Assembly: GCA_015484945.1 (NCBI GenBank)
Contig: WFUO01000035.1
Coordinates: 124,096 to 188,095 of the forward strand
DNA length: 64,000 nt
Direction of reading: 5' to 3'
Source of the DNA: Gammaproteobacteria bacterium
GTDB taxonomy: Bacteria; Pseudomonadota; Gammaproteobacteria; WFUO01
Shown here: in pieces, positions 10,711 through 21,102 of the stretch
How positions within the stretch are numbered: the stretch's first letter is position 1
Layout of the letters: each line of letters begins with the position of its first letter
Position numbers and translations under genes: made by a program
The notes under the pieces: generated by a model
What the model was told of the DNA's origin: nothing
What the model saw: only the letters and a program-made list of their open reading frames with translations
The model's database searches: none

Positions 10711-11298
10711 ATGACTTACAGTATGGACCCTGTACGAAAAATTGCCGCCCTGCTCGCCATGTGCGCCGGCGCAATCGCCAGCGCCGGCCCATACGGCGGT
10801 TATCATGCTGATAGCGACGACGACAGTGTCGAGGTGTATGAAGAAGCCGTGCGCGGAAACACCGCCTTCGCACCCAGGCGGCGTAAAACCCGCCCGGCAC
10901 GCGGTTGGGAGACGGCCGGCGGGCGCGTCGGTCTCGCCATCGTGCGTGTGGCACGCCGACAGATCGGCGTTCGCTACCACTTTGGCGGCAAGACACCGTT
11001 ACAGGGCTTTGATTGCAGTGGGCTGGTCTGGTACACCCACAGACAGAACGGCATCACCGTGCCGCGCAACTCGCACCGTCAACTACAGGCCGCCCGCCCG
11101 GTGCGCCTGTCACGCATCCGTCCGGGCGACCTGCTGTTCTTCGATCTCGGCACGCGCAAGATCTCGCATGTCGGCATCTACGTAGGCAATGGACGTTTCA
11201 TCCACGCACCATCGAGCGGCAAGCGGGTCACATACGCAAGACTTGACAACCCTTACTGGCGAGAACGGCTGGTCGCCGCCGGCCGATTCCATCGCTGA
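10711..11298 (+). CDS. NlpC/P60 family (C40) cell-wall hydrolase
   Basis: GFDCSGLVWYTHRQNGITVPRNSHRQ...IRPGDLLFFDLGTRKISHVGIYVGNGRFIHAPSSGKRV. Confidence 0.92.
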   Translation: MTYSMDPVRKIAALLAMCAGAIASAGPYGGYHADSDDDSVEVYEEAVRGNTAFAPRRRKTRPARGWETAGGRVGLAIVRVARRQIGVRYHFGGKTPLQGFDCSGLVWYTHRQNGITVPRNSHRQLQAARPVRLSRIRPGDLLFFDLGTRKISHVGIYVGNGRFIHAPSSGKRVTYARLDNPYWRERLVAAGRFHR

Positions 11299-11660
11299 TC
11301 CTGCTCACAGGCGACATCCGCTGGCAGGATAAATTCAACACAGAGTACACAGCAGCGCAGCCCGGATGGAGCGTAGCGGAATCCGTGGTCTTGTATCGGG
11401 TGATGACCTGGTCGCTACATGGCTGATCTCCCGGTTACCGGGCCTGCATCCAGACTGCGGGCACGGCTCAAGCGCCAATTTCGTGTAATGCAACCACCAT
11501 CTTCTTTACGTCCTCAGTGCCTTGGCGTTCTTTGCGTTATCTCATGCACTGAGCAGCAGCCATCCCTGTGTCCCGATGTTCCCCGCGGCTCGATCACGAA
11601 CGGCCCGGTCCATGGGCTTTCATCTTGTATCTTTATTTCTTGTATCTTTTCTCTGCACTT

Positions 11661-12089
11661 TCAACACTGCTCCCACGGCAGCCCATGAAAACGCCAGCCA
11701 CCCAGCGTACTACGATGGTGATGCTCGTCCAGCTCGCCCTCGAAACCCTCGTCGATGTTGTAAACCTCGGTGAAACCACCCTGGATCAGCGCCTCGCCGG
11801 CCTCGAGTGAACGCCGGCCGCTGCGGCAGATCAGGATCACCGGCGCGCAATGGCGCGAACCGTCACAGACGATGCCGCCGAGCAGCACCTTGCGCACCTC
11901 GGCGGCAAAATGCGGATTGACCACCCAGTCCGGTTCATCGATCCACGGTACGCTGATCGCGCCGACCGGGTGACCGATGAACAGGTACTCCATGTTGCTG
12001 CGCACATCGATCAGCACCGCGCGCGGATCGCTTTGCAGCAATTCCCAGGCCTGCTGGCAACTGATGGTCCGGACTTGTGGCTTGCTCAT
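11661..12089 (-). CDS. rhodanese-like domain protein
   Basis: AVLIDVRSNMEYLFIGHPVGAISVPW...VILICRSGRRSLEAGEALIQGGFTEVYNIDEGFEG. Confidence 0.9.
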   Translation of the reverse strand: MSKPQVRTISCQQAWELLQSDPRAVLIDVRSNMEYLFIGHPVGAISVPWIDEPDWVVNPHFAAEVRKVLLGGIVCDGSRHCAPVILICRSGRRSLEAGEALIQGGFTEVYNIDEGFEGELDEHHHRSTLGGWRFHGLPWEQC

Positions 12090-12355
12090 GGCCTTTTCCC
12101 GTCATGGCCCTGCTTCATGACAGTGTAGTACGGGAAACCGATGATGTGCGGCCAATGGCACCATCAAACTGCGTGAATTAAACACGGAGCACACCGAGAC
12201 CACACGATCACTGCACTATCTGGACACCCACAATTGTTTTTCTCTGTGGCTCCGTGTCGATTTCCCAGGCTGGTCCCGGCGTAGCGGAACAGAAATGGAT
12301 GTAAATAGTAAATATTTTATTGATTATTCATTATTCAGCGGCTAGACTCTCCCTC

Positions 12356-12970
12356 ATGACCACACCCGCCGCCAACGACAACCCAGCCGAAGACAAGCGC
12401 ACGCATATTCTCGATGCCGCCGAACAGCGTTTCCGTCACTACGGCTACGGCAAGACCACGATGGCCGAGATCGCCGCCGATGTGGACATGTCGGCCGCCA
12501 ACCTGTACCGCTTCTTCCGCAACAAGCAGGCCATCGCCGCGGCCTGTGCCAGGCGTTGCATGGGCTCGCTGATCGAACGTCTGCAGGCAGTGGTCGATGA
12601 TCCGGCCCCCAGCGCGGCCGACAAGCTGGAACGCTATGCGCTGGAAATGCTGGCGCATACCCGTCAGCAGTGCGAGGACAGCCCGCATCTGAACGAACTG
12701 GTGGAGATGGTGGCCAGCGAACACCGTGAACTCGTGCATGAAAACAATCACAGGCTCGGCAACCAGATCATGAACATTCTGGAATACGGCCAGGCGCGCG
12801 GTGAGTTCGTGTTCGATGATCCGGAAACGACCGCGGACGCGATACTCACGGCGCTGGTGAAGTTCCGCGTGCCGATCTTCATGGGTCTCTACCCGCGGGA
12901 ACGCTTCGAGGTCATGGCCCGCAATGTGATACGGCTACTGGTCAAGGGACTGCAACCACCACGGACATAA
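12356..12970 (+). CDS. TetR/AcrR family transcriptional regulator
   Basis: RTHILDAAEQRFRHYGYGKTTMAEIAADVDMSAANLYRFFRNKQAIAAA. Confidence 0.93.
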   Translation: MTTPAANDNPAEDKRTHILDAAEQRFRHYGYGKTTMAEIAADVDMSAANLYRFFRNKQAIAAACARRCMGSLIERLQAVVDDPAPSAADKLERYALEMLAHTRQQCEDSPHLNELVEMVASEHRELVHENNHRLGNQIMNILEYGQARGEFVFDDPETTADAILTALVKFRVPIFMGLYPRERFEVMARNVIRLLVKGLQPPRT

Positions 12971-13003
12971 GGATTCACAAACGACAAGGGGCTGCGGCCC
13001 GGC

Positions 13004-15319
13004 ATGGGGTATGAGATGAAACGATTTGAACGGGCATTCGCGCAATGGGTGGTCACCCACCGGCTGTTGATCATCGTCCTGACGCTGATCCTGGTACCGC
13101 TGGCCATGACGGGCATGCAGCACTTCCGTTTTTCCAACAGCTACCGCATCTTCTTCAGTGCCGACAATCCGCAACTGCTCGCCTTCGACAAGCTCGAGAA
13201 TACCTATACCAAGAATGACAACGTGCTGTTCCTGCTGACGCCGAAGGACGGCAACGTGTTCACGCGCCGCACCCTCGAAGCGGTCGTGCGCCTGAGCTCC
13301 AAACAGATGGCCTGGCAGATCCCCTACTCCATCCGGGTCGATTCGATCACCAATTTCCAGTACACCGAGGCGCGTGGCGACGAACTCATCGTGCGCGATC
13401 TGGTGCGCAAGCCCGGCACGCTGACGCCCGCGCAGCTCAAACGCATCCGGGAGATCGCCCTGAACGAGCCGCTGCTGGTACGGCGGCTGGTCTCGCCCTC
13501 CGGCCATGTCACCGCGGTCAATGTCACCATCCAGCTCCCGGGCAAGAACATCGCCACCGAAACCCCGCAGGTGGTTGCCTACGCACGCAAGCTGGCGGCG
13601 CAGATGCGCAAGGAATTCCCGGACATCGAGGTGCGTCTGGCCGGCATGATCATGATGAACAATGCCTTTTCCGAGGCGGCGAAGAACGACATGCGCTCGC
13701 TGGTGCCTATCAGCTTCGCGGTGATGCTGATCTTTCTGGCACTGATGATCCGCGGCGTGACCGGCACCCTGGCCACGCTGCTGGTCATTGCCTTTTCGAT
13801 CATCATTGCCCTGGGTCTTGGCATGTATTTCGGCTTCCCGTTCTCGCCGCCCCTTTCCTCGGCGCCAACCATCATATTGACCGTGGCAATCGCCAACTCG
13901 GTGCATATCGTCGTCACCTTCCTGCAGGTACTGCGTACCGGGGCCGACAAACAGGACGCCATGGCCGAGAGCCTGCGCATCAACCTGCAGCCAGTGTTCC
14001 TGACCAGCATCACCACGGCACTGGGCTTTCTCAGCATGCTGTTCTCCGAGGTGCCGCCCTTCCGGCACCTGGGTATCATCGTCTCGATCGGCGTGCTGGC
14101 CTCGTTCGTGCTCGCCGTCACCTTCCTGCCGGCCCTGGTCACACTGCTGCCGGTCCGTTCCCGTCTGCCCGAACTGGGGCATGACCACCTGATGCAAAAA
14201 ATCGGGGACTTCGTCGTCAGGCAACGGCGCAAACTCATCTGGGGCATGGGCACACTGGCGGTGGTACTGATATCGTTCATTCCACGCAACGAGCTCAATG
14301 ACGTGTTCGTGCACTACTTCGACAAGAAGATCGAATTCCGGCGCGATGTCGATTATGCGGCCGCCAACCTCAATGGCGGCTACCTGATCGACTACTCGCT
14401 GGAGTCCGGCAAGCCGGGCGGGCTCAACGAGCCCGCCGTGTTGCGCGACATCGAACGCTTCGCCAACTGGTACCGCAAACAGCCGGAGGTACAGCACGTC
14501 AACGTCATCACCGACATCATCAAGCGGCTGAACAAGAACATGCACGGCGACGACCCCAGGTGGTACCGGCTGCCCGACCGGCGCAACCTGACCGCGCAGT
14601 ACCTGCTGCTGTATGAAATGTCACTGCCCTACGGGCTGGATCTCAACAACCAGATCGACGTGGACAAGTCCGCCACGCGCATGACGGTCACCACGCGCAT
14701 CCTGTCGTCCAATGAGATCATCGCCCTGGAACGGCGCGCGGCCGCATGGCTTAAGGACAACGCGCCCAACCTGAAACAGGCCGTCGGCACCGGCGCCACA
14801 GTGATGTTTGCGCATATCGGCAAACGCAACATCATCAGCATGCTGCGCGGCACCACGGTGGCGCTGATCTTCATCTCGCTGATCCTGGTATTGGCCTTCC
14901 GTTCACTGAAAATCGGTCTGGTCAGCATGGTTCCCAACCTGATCCCTGCGGCCATGGGTTTTGGCCTCTGGGGACTGCTGGTCGGCGAGGTGGGTCTGGC
15001 GCTGTCGGTGGTCTCGGGCATGACGCTCGGCATCGTGGTCGATGATACGGTGCATTTTCTCAGCAAATATCTGCGCGCCCGGCGTGAACAGGGCCTGGTG
15101 CCCGCCGAGGCCGTGCGCTATGCGTTTACGACCGTCGGCCGGGCGCTGGCGATCACCTCCATCGTGCTGGTGGCCGGCTTCCTGATCCTGGCCCTGTCGA
15201 GCTTCAAGCTCAACTCAGGCATGGGCATTCTCACAGCCATTGTCATCACCTTCGCGTTGCTGGCGGATTTCTTCCTGCTGCCGCCGCTGCTCATGAAACT
15301 GGAAGGAGACAAAAAATGA
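13004..15319 (+). CDS. MMPL/RND-superfamily transporter
   Basis: 771 aa with two clusters of TM helices, GMTLGIVVDDTVHFLSKYLRARREQG, internal duplication typical of MMPL/RND permeases. Confidence 0.9.
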   Translation: MGYEMKRFERAFAQWVVTHRLLIIVLTLILVPLAMTGMQHFRFSNSYRIFFSADNPQLLAFDKLENTYTKNDNVLFLLTPKDGNVFTRRTLEAVVRLSSKQMAWQIPYSIRVDSITNFQYTEARGDELIVRDLVRKPGTLTPAQLKRIREIALNEPLLVRRLVSPSGHVTAVNVTIQLPGKNIATETPQVVAYARKLAAQMRKEFPDIEVRLAGMIMMNNAFSEAAKNDMRSLVPISFAVMLIFLALMIRGVTGTLATLLVIAFSIIIALGLGMYFGFPFSPPLSSAPTIILTVAIANSVHIVVTFLQVLRTGADKQDAMAESLRINLQPVFLTSITTALGFLSMLFSEVPPFRHLGIIVSIGVLASFVLAVTFLPALVTLLPVRSRLPELGHDHLMQKIGDFVVRQRRKLIWGMGTLAVVLISFIPRNELNDVFVHYFDKKIEFRRDVDYAAANLNGGYLIDYSLESGKPGGLNEPAVLRDIERFANWYRKQPEVQHVNVITDIIKRLNKNMHGDDPRWYRLPDRRNLTAQYLLLYEMSLPYGLDLNNQIDVDKSATRMTVTTRILSSNEIIALERRAAAWLKDNAPNLKQAVGTGATVMFAHIGKRNIISMLRGTTVALIFISLILVLAFRSLKIGLVSMVPNLIPAAMGFGLWGLLVGEVGLALSVVSGMTLGIVVDDTVHFLSKYLRARREQGLVPAEAVRYAFTTVGRALAITSIVLVAGFLILALSSFKLNSGMGILTAIVITFALLADFFLLPPLLMKLEGDKK

Positions 15320-16095
15320 AAACCCTGATACTCACGCTGATCGCCACGCTGACGCCTGGCCTGGTAATGGCGCAAACCGCCGAGGAAAAAGGCCTGGCCA
15401 TCGCCACCGAGGCCGACCGCCGCGACAGCGGCTGGGGCGATTCACGCGCCAGTCTGCGCATGATCCTGCGCAACCGCCACGGAAGCCAGAGCATTCGCGA
15501 AATGCGCAACCGGGTGCTGGAGATGAAGAACGACGGCGACAAGACCCTGATCGTCTTCGACCACCCGCGCGACGTCAAGGGCACGGCCTTTCTCAGTTTC
15601 AGCCATGCCACGCGGCCCGATGACCAGTGGCTGTACCTGCCGGCGCTCAAGCGCGTCAAGCGCATCTCGTCGAGCAACAAGTCGGGCCCCTTCATGGGCA
15701 GCGAATTCGCCTACGAGGACATCGGCTCGCAGGAAGTGGCCAAGTACCGGCACATCTATCTCGGTGACGCCAGGCTCGGTGATCGCGAGGTCTTCAAGAT
15801 CCAGCGTATCCCGACCTATGAATACTCGGGTTATACCCGCCAGATCGTATGGCTGGACAAGCAGATGTACCAGCCGCTCAAGATCGAGTTCTACGATCGC
15901 AAGAACAGCCTGCTCAAGACCCTCACGTTCTCCGGCTACAAACAGTACCTGGGCCGTTACTGGCGTCCGTCGAAGATGGACATGGTCAATCACCAGACCG
16001 GCAAGCGCACCACGCTGATCTGGAAGCGCTACCGCTTCCGCACCGGCCTGAAAGAGAGCGACTTCACCCGCAACAGCCTCAAGCGCATACGATGA
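15316..16095 (+). CDS. outer membrane lipoprotein-sorting (LolA-like) protein
   Basis: signal peptide, RMILRNRHGSQSIREMRNRVLEMKNDGDKTLIVFDHPRDVKGTAFLSFSHATRPDDQWLYLPALKRVKRISSSNKSGPFMGSEFAYEDI. Confidence 0.88.
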   Translation: MKTLILTLIATLTPGLVMAQTAEEKGLAIATEADRRDSGWGDSRASLRMILRNRHGSQSIREMRNRVLEMKNDGDKTLIVFDHPRDVKGTAFLSFSHATRPDDQWLYLPALKRVKRISSSNKSGPFMGSEFAYEDIGSQEVAKYRHIYLGDARLGDREVFKIQRIPTYEYSGYTRQIVWLDKQMYQPLKIEFYDRKNSLLKTLTFSGYKQYLGRYWRPSKMDMVNHQTGKRTTLIWKRYRFRTGLKESDFTRNSLKRIR

Positions 16096-17291
16096 ACCAC
16101 GCGATACGCGGCCTGACCGCTGCGCTGCTGGGCATGATGAGCGTTGCCACTGCCCCGGCGGCGGGCTTCAAGATGACCGGCTCGGCGGGAGTGGAGATCC
16201 GCCGTTTCCTGCATTCCCCATCCGACCCCGCGCAGCATGCTGGCTACAACCTGTCGTTCTACGCCGAGCCCGAGTTCTACCATGAATGGAACGACGGCAG
16301 GGACACCTTCACGTTCAAACCCTTCGTACGCCACGACCAGAACGACCCGGCCCGCAGCCACAACGACATACGCGAACTGAACTGGCTGCACGCGGGGGAG
16401 CGCTGGGAGATCCAGATCGGCATCAGCAAGGTGTTCTGGGGCGTGACCGAGACGCTGCACCTGGTCGATATCATCAACCAGACCGATCTGGTCGAGGCGC
16501 CGGATGGCGAGGACAAACTCGGCCAGCCGATGATCCGGCTCTCGTTCGAGCGCGACTGGGGGACAACGACCCTGTTCGTACTGCCCTATTTCCGTGAACG
16601 GACCTTCGCCGGACGCAACGGACGGTTGCGCACGCTGCCACGTATCGATACGACGCAGACCCGTTATCAATCGGGCCGCGAACAACGGCATGTCGATCTT
16701 GCGATCCGCTGGTCGCACAGCGTCGGCGACTGGGACATCGGCCTGTCGCACTTTGCCGGTACCAGCCGCGATCCACGCTTCGTGGCCGGCACCGATGCCG
16801 CCAGCCAGCCGGTGCTGATCCCGGTCTATGACCAGATCCGGCAGACCGGCCTTGACCTGCAGGCCACCAAGGGCGCCTGGCTGTGGAAGCTGGAGCTCAT
16901 CCATCGCAGTGGCCAGCTCAAACCGTTCAATGCCTCCGTAACCGGTTTCGAGTACACCTTCACCGGTATCCGCGGCAGCCGCCTGGATCTGGGCGTGTTG
17001 ATGGAATACCTGTATGACAGCCGTGAGAGCGCGCCATTCCAGAACGATCTGATGTTCGGCGCGCGGCTGGCCTTCAATGACGTGCAGTCCACCCAGGTGC
17101 TGTTCGGCCTCATCGTCGATCGCAGCGACCGTTCCCAGCGTGGCCTGTTCATCGAGGCCAGCCGCCGTCTTGGCGACAGCTGGAAACTCAACCTCGAAGC
17201 GCGCTTCTTCTCCAACGTGCCGGCCACTCACGCCCTGTACGGCCTGCGCAACGACGACTACCTGCAACTCGAACTGGTGCGCTATTTCTGA
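16092..17291 (+). CDS. outer membrane beta-barrel (porin-like) protein
   Basis: signal peptide, alternating amphipathic strands, C-terminal ...LQLELVRYF aromatic OMP signature; ATGA overlap with upstream gene. Confidence 0.75.
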   Translation: MNHAIRGLTAALLGMMSVATAPAAGFKMTGSAGVEIRRFLHSPSDPAQHAGYNLSFYAEPEFYHEWNDGRDTFTFKPFVRHDQNDPARSHNDIRELNWLHAGERWEIQIGISKVFWGVTETLHLVDIINQTDLVEAPDGEDKLGQPMIRLSFERDWGTTTLFVLPYFRERTFAGRNGRLRTLPRIDTTQTRYQSGREQRHVDLAIRWSHSVGDWDIGLSHFAGTSRDPRFVAGTDAASQPVLIPVYDQIRQTGLDLQATKGAWLWKLELIHRSGQLKPFNASVTGFEYTFTGIRGSRLDLGVLMEYLYDSRESAPFQNDLMFGARLAFNDVQSTQVLFGLIVDRSDRSQRGLFIEASRRLGDSWKLNLEARFFSNVPATHALYGLRNDDYLQLELVRYF

Positions 17292-17418
17292 ATTCAGGCA
17301 CACCGGGATCGACACGGAGCACACGAAAACACCGTTCATGTAGCCCGTGTGAAGGCCGAAGGCCGCAACCCGGCCCCCCACGCCTTACCCCGGACTCCGC
17401 TTCACTCCATCCAGGCTG

Positions 17419-17450
17419 GCAGCAACTGTGTTTCGAAACACAGTTGCTGC
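17419..17450. repeat. perfect 32-bp palindrome in convergent intergenic region
   Basis: GCAGCAACTGTGTTTC|GAAACACAGTTGCTGC. Confidence 0.9.
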
Positions 17451-17493
17451 TAGTCGCTGTGAAATCATCCGGTCAGCAAGACCGCAACCCGGT

Positions 17494-19080
17494 TCAGTGA
17501 AGCTCGCGCAACTCGGCAAACTGTTCGACCATGACCTTCAGCTCACCGGTCAGCCCGCCAAGCGACTGGCTCGTATTCGCGGAGACTTCGGCGCTGTCCA
17601 GGGTCTGTTTTGCCAACTCGTTGATGTTGACGATATTGCGGTTGATCTCCTCGCTGACCATGCTCTGCTCCTCGGCCGCACTGGCGATCTGGGTATTGAG
17701 GTCATTGATGCGCTCCACCGCGGCGGCGATGGATTCCAGCGCCTCGACCGATGCGCGCACATGACCCACCCCTTCTCCGGCCTTGCCGCTGACCTGCTCC
17801 ATGATGCCCACCGAATGGCGCGCGCCCTGCTGCAGGCGTTCGATCAATGCCTGAATCTCGCCGGCCGATTCCTGCGTGCGGCTGGCCAGCGTGCGCACCT
17901 CATCGGCGACAACGGCGAACCCCCGCCCCTGCTCTCCGGCGCGGGCCGCTTCGATGGCCGCGTTCAGCGCCAGCAGGTTGGTCTGTTCGGCAACCCCGCT
18001 GATGACGTCCAGCACACTGCCGATCCGGCCGGTGTCGTCTGACAGGGCCTGAATGGCGGCATTCGCATCGGCCACCTTGCGTGACAGCTCGTCGATCGCG
18101 GCGATGGCCTCGTGTACGGTCTGTCTGCCGTGAGTGGCCAGCTGATGGGCTTCGTGGGCCGTTTGCGAGGCGGTGCTGGCGCTATTGGCGACCTCGGCCA
18201 CGGTGGTGGTCATCTGGTTCATGGCCGTGGCCACCTGCTCGGTTTCCTGTGACTGACGGGCGATGGCCTGATTGTTGTTCACCACGGCGGATGCCAGATC
18301 GGCGGCCTGGCCGGACATGCCACCGATGGCCTGCTCGAGCCGTCGCACGACCGTACGCACGCGCGCATTGAGCATGTAGAGTGCCAACTGGAGCTGACCG
18401 ATCTCGTCCGCCCGTCCGGTATAGACCTGCTGCGCGATCGGATTGTGTACGACCTGACGGGATTCCTGCGCCGCCCGCACCAACGGCCGCAACATGATGG
18501 ACACAGCCGCGCCGGCCAGCGCGGTGCCGGCCACGAAACCGGCGATGGCGGTCAGCGCGTCGAGCCGCCCGATCAAGAACAGGGACCCGAACAGCAGCAG
18601 TTGCAGGGCGGCCAGCGCCAGCGCGAACTTTTCGCGCAGGCCCATCCCCGTCAGGCTCACGCGCGGCTTGCGCCCGGCGTGAATCTTGCGGTAGATGGTC
18701 TCGGCGCGCGCGACCGCCTTCGGATCCGGCTTGACCCGGGTCGATTCATAACCCACGGCACGGCCATTCTCGAACATCGGCGTCACATAGGCATCGACCC
18801 AGTAATAGTCGCCATTCTTGCAGCGGTTCTTGACGACCCCCATCCACGGCTTGCCGGCCTTGAGCGTGTCCCACAGATCGGCGAACGCCGCCGGCGGCAT
18901 GTCCGGATGGCGCACGATGTTGTGGTTGCGGCCGATCAGCTCCTCTTCGGAAAAACCGCTGATGGCGACAAAATCCTGGTTGGCGTAGGTCACGGCCCCC
19001 TTCAGGTCCGTGGCGGACGTGATGGTCATGCCGTCGGCCAGCACGACCTCGCGATCGGTGATAGGAAGATTCTTTTTCAC
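17494..19080 (-). CDS. PAS-domain methyl-accepting chemotaxis protein (Aer-like)
   Basis: N-terminal PAS ([71 protein letters not shown]), TM pair, MCP hairpin signature [41 protein letters not shown]. Confidence 0.95.
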   Translation of the reverse strand: MKKNLPITDREVVLADGMTITSATDLKGAVTYANQDFVAISGFSEEELIGRNHNIVRHPDMPPAAFADLWDTLKAGKPWMGVVKNRCKNGDYYWVDAYVTPMFENGRAVGYESTRVKPDPKAVARAETIYRKIHAGRKPRVSLTGMGLREKFALALAALQLLLFGSLFLIGRLDALTAIAGFVAGTALAGAAVSIMLRPLVRAAQESRQVVHNPIAQQVYTGRADEIGQLQLALYMLNARVRTVVRRLEQAIGGMSGQAADLASAVVNNNQAIARQSQETEQVATAMNQMTTTVAEVANSASTASQTAHEAHQLATHGRQTVHEAIAAIDELSRKVADANAAIQALSDDTGRIGSVLDVISGVAEQTNLLALNAAIEAARAGEQGRGFAVVADEVRTLASRTQESAGEIQALIERLQQGARHSVGIMEQVSGKAGEGVGHVRASVEALESIAAAVERINDLNTQIASAAEEQSMVSEEINRNIVNINELAKQTLDSAEVSANTSQSLGGLTGELKVMVEQFAELRELH

Positions 19081-19212
19081 TTGATGTTACCTGCGGTCTT
19101 GTTATTGCGTGACGCCTGTAACGCCAATCCGGTGAAAATCTTGAGTCCGATGAAAGTGATGCTTGATCTGGATCAAGACATCAGCCACGGTGTTGCGGAA
19201 AAGGGGAAGAGG

Positions 19213-19288
<76 letters not shown>

Positions 19289-19317
19289 AGGGTTGGGGCG
19301 TTGACGGAGACAGTATA

Positions 19318-19746
19318 TCAGGCCGTGTTGCGAATACGCACGATGACCTCGACGGCCACGGCCTCGGTACCCGCGGGCAGCTCGGGCAGGGCGCTGATCA
19401 TGACCTGTTCGGAATCGATATCACTAAGCACGCCGGTATCGATATTGAAGAAATGGTGGTGCGGCTCGGTGTTGGTGTCATAGAACACCCGGTTCGGGTC
19501 GATGATGACCTCGCGCACCAGCCCCTCACGCGAAAACAGCCCCAGGGTATTGTAAACCGTGGCCTTGGACACCGTTGCGTCCTCGGCGTTGACCAGCCGC
19601 AGGACCTGGTCGGCCGACAGATGCTGGGCACGGGCGAACATGATCTGGGCGATCTGTACGCGCTGCTGGGTTGGCTGGATATGATGGGCCTGCAACATGG
19701 CGATTGCACCCTCACGATCCAGCGGCCATTTGCTGTGCTGCTCCAT
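19318..19746 (-). CDS. Fur-family regulator, Irr-like
   Basis: winged helix LSADQVLRLVNAEDATVSKATVYNTLGLFSREGLVREV; EPHHHFFNIDTG motif; no CxxC zinc motifs. Confidence 0.88.
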   Translation of the reverse strand: MEQHSKWPLDREGAIAMLQAHHIQPTQQRVQIAQIMFARAQHLSADQVLRLVNAEDATVSKATVYNTLGLFSREGLVREVIIDPNRVFYDTNTEPHHHFFNIDTGVLSDIDSEQVMISALPELPAGTEAVAVEVIVRIRNTA

Positions 19747-19769
19747 GAGGCCGAGTATAGCAAAGCGGT

Positions 19770-20927
19770 TTAGACAAAGTCTATTTTGCGCCCCTCATCG
19801 TCGCAATCCATGCCCATGTCACTGCCAGCCGGTTGCCGGTCGGGCCGGTACGGGGCCGGATCGACGATCGGATCGCGCCCAAGCAGGATGTCGGCCAGCA
19901 GCCGGCTGGAAGCCGGCGCCAGGACCACGCCATTGCGATAATGCCCGCTGTTTATATACAAGCCACTGATTTCAGGAACCTTTCCAATGAACGGAACCCC
20001 GCCTGGCGAACCCGGCCTCAGACCGGCCCAGTGCCGCTCGATCGGGAACGCGGCCAGATCGGGCACCAGCCTCGTCGCCGCACGCACCAGTTCGCCTCGC
20101 GCTGCGTCGGTCGTGGATTTGTCGTAGCCGGTGTTTTCCAGCGTGCTGCCGACCAGAATGCGCCCGTCGCGGCGCGGAATCACATAATGCCCCTCGTGCA
20201 GCACGATGCGTTGCAGCAGCAAGGGACTGGCATGAAACATGAGCATCTGCCCGCGCACCGGTTTCACGGGCAGACTGACACCGGCCCGGGACAGTACCTC
20301 GGCACTCCAGGCGCCGCTGGTGATGACGACATGACGGGCGTGAAAACGCCCTTTTTCACTGACAACGCCATGGATCCGGCTGTCCTCGATCTGCAGTGCC
20401 GTAACGCCGGCATCGTGCATGACGGTCACGCCACGTATCAACAAGTCGTCATAGACGGCGCGCAGCAGGCTGGGGTTGCGGACCTGGGCAACCGACGGCA
20501 TCCAGATCGCCCGTTCGGCCGCGATCCCCAGGGCCGGTTCGCAACGCTGGATGTCTTCGCCCTCGAGCGACTCGAGCTCGACACCCTGCCGCCAGGCCCA
20601 GTCAGTGGCCTGTTCCAGCTCACCGGTATCGGTGATGAGCAGCCCGCTGCGGGTCCATTCCGGATCGATGCCGGTCGCCTCGCGCAAATCCCGGGCCAAC
20701 TGCGGATAATGTTGCTGGCTCCACGCCACCAGCGATGACACCGCATCCGGGTAGCGCCACGGATAGAGAGGCGACAGAATGCCGCCACCGGCCCAGGAAG
20801 ACTCACGCCCCGGGCGGCCGCGTTCGAGCACCAGCACCCGGCAGCCGGACAGGACGAGTTCCCTGGCGGTCAGCAGGCCAATCAGGCCACCGCCGACAAT
20901 GATGCAATCCGTCACGTGTTCTCCCAT
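19770..20927 (-). CDS. thiO: glycine oxidase ThiO
   Basis: DCIIVGGGLIGLLTARELVLSGCRVLVLERGRPGRESSWAGGGILSPLYPW...WAGLRPGSPGGVPFIG...YRNGVVLAPASSRLLADILLG. Confidence 0.92.
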   Translation of the reverse strand: MGEHVTDCIIVGGGLIGLLTARELVLSGCRVLVLERGRPGRESSWAGGGILSPLYPWRYPDAVSSLVAWSQQHYPQLARDLREATGIDPEWTRSGLLITDTGELEQATDWAWRQGVELESLEGEDIQRCEPALGIAAERAIWMPSVAQVRNPSLLRAVYDDLLIRGVTVMHDAGVTALQIEDSRIHGVVSEKGRFHARHVVITSGAWSAEVLSRAGVSLPVKPVRGQMLMFHASPLLLQRIVLHEGHYVIPRRDGRILVGSTLENTGYDKSTTDAARGELVRAATRLVPDLAAFPIERHWAGLRPGSPGGVPFIGKVPEISGLYINSGHYRNGVVLAPASSRLLADILLGRDPIVDPAPYRPDRQPAGSDMGMDCDDEGRKIDFV

Positions 20928-21102
20928 GACAAGCAGCGTGAACAACCACTATAAACCATACGTCACGACAGGTCATGATGAACCCGCGCTTTCCAGCCGT
21001 TACCCCACTCGTCCGCCAAAATCACTGTTTTATCGGCTATTGCCGTCCGGGCCAGGGTATGTTCTGCTATATTTTTGTCAACAGAATCTGGAGTTGCAAC
21101 GC

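Noticed and set aside
12935-14545. 536-aa minus-strand ORF
   Set aside because: Antisense to the MMPL transporter; His/Asp/Arg/Gln-rich low-information sequence with no domain.
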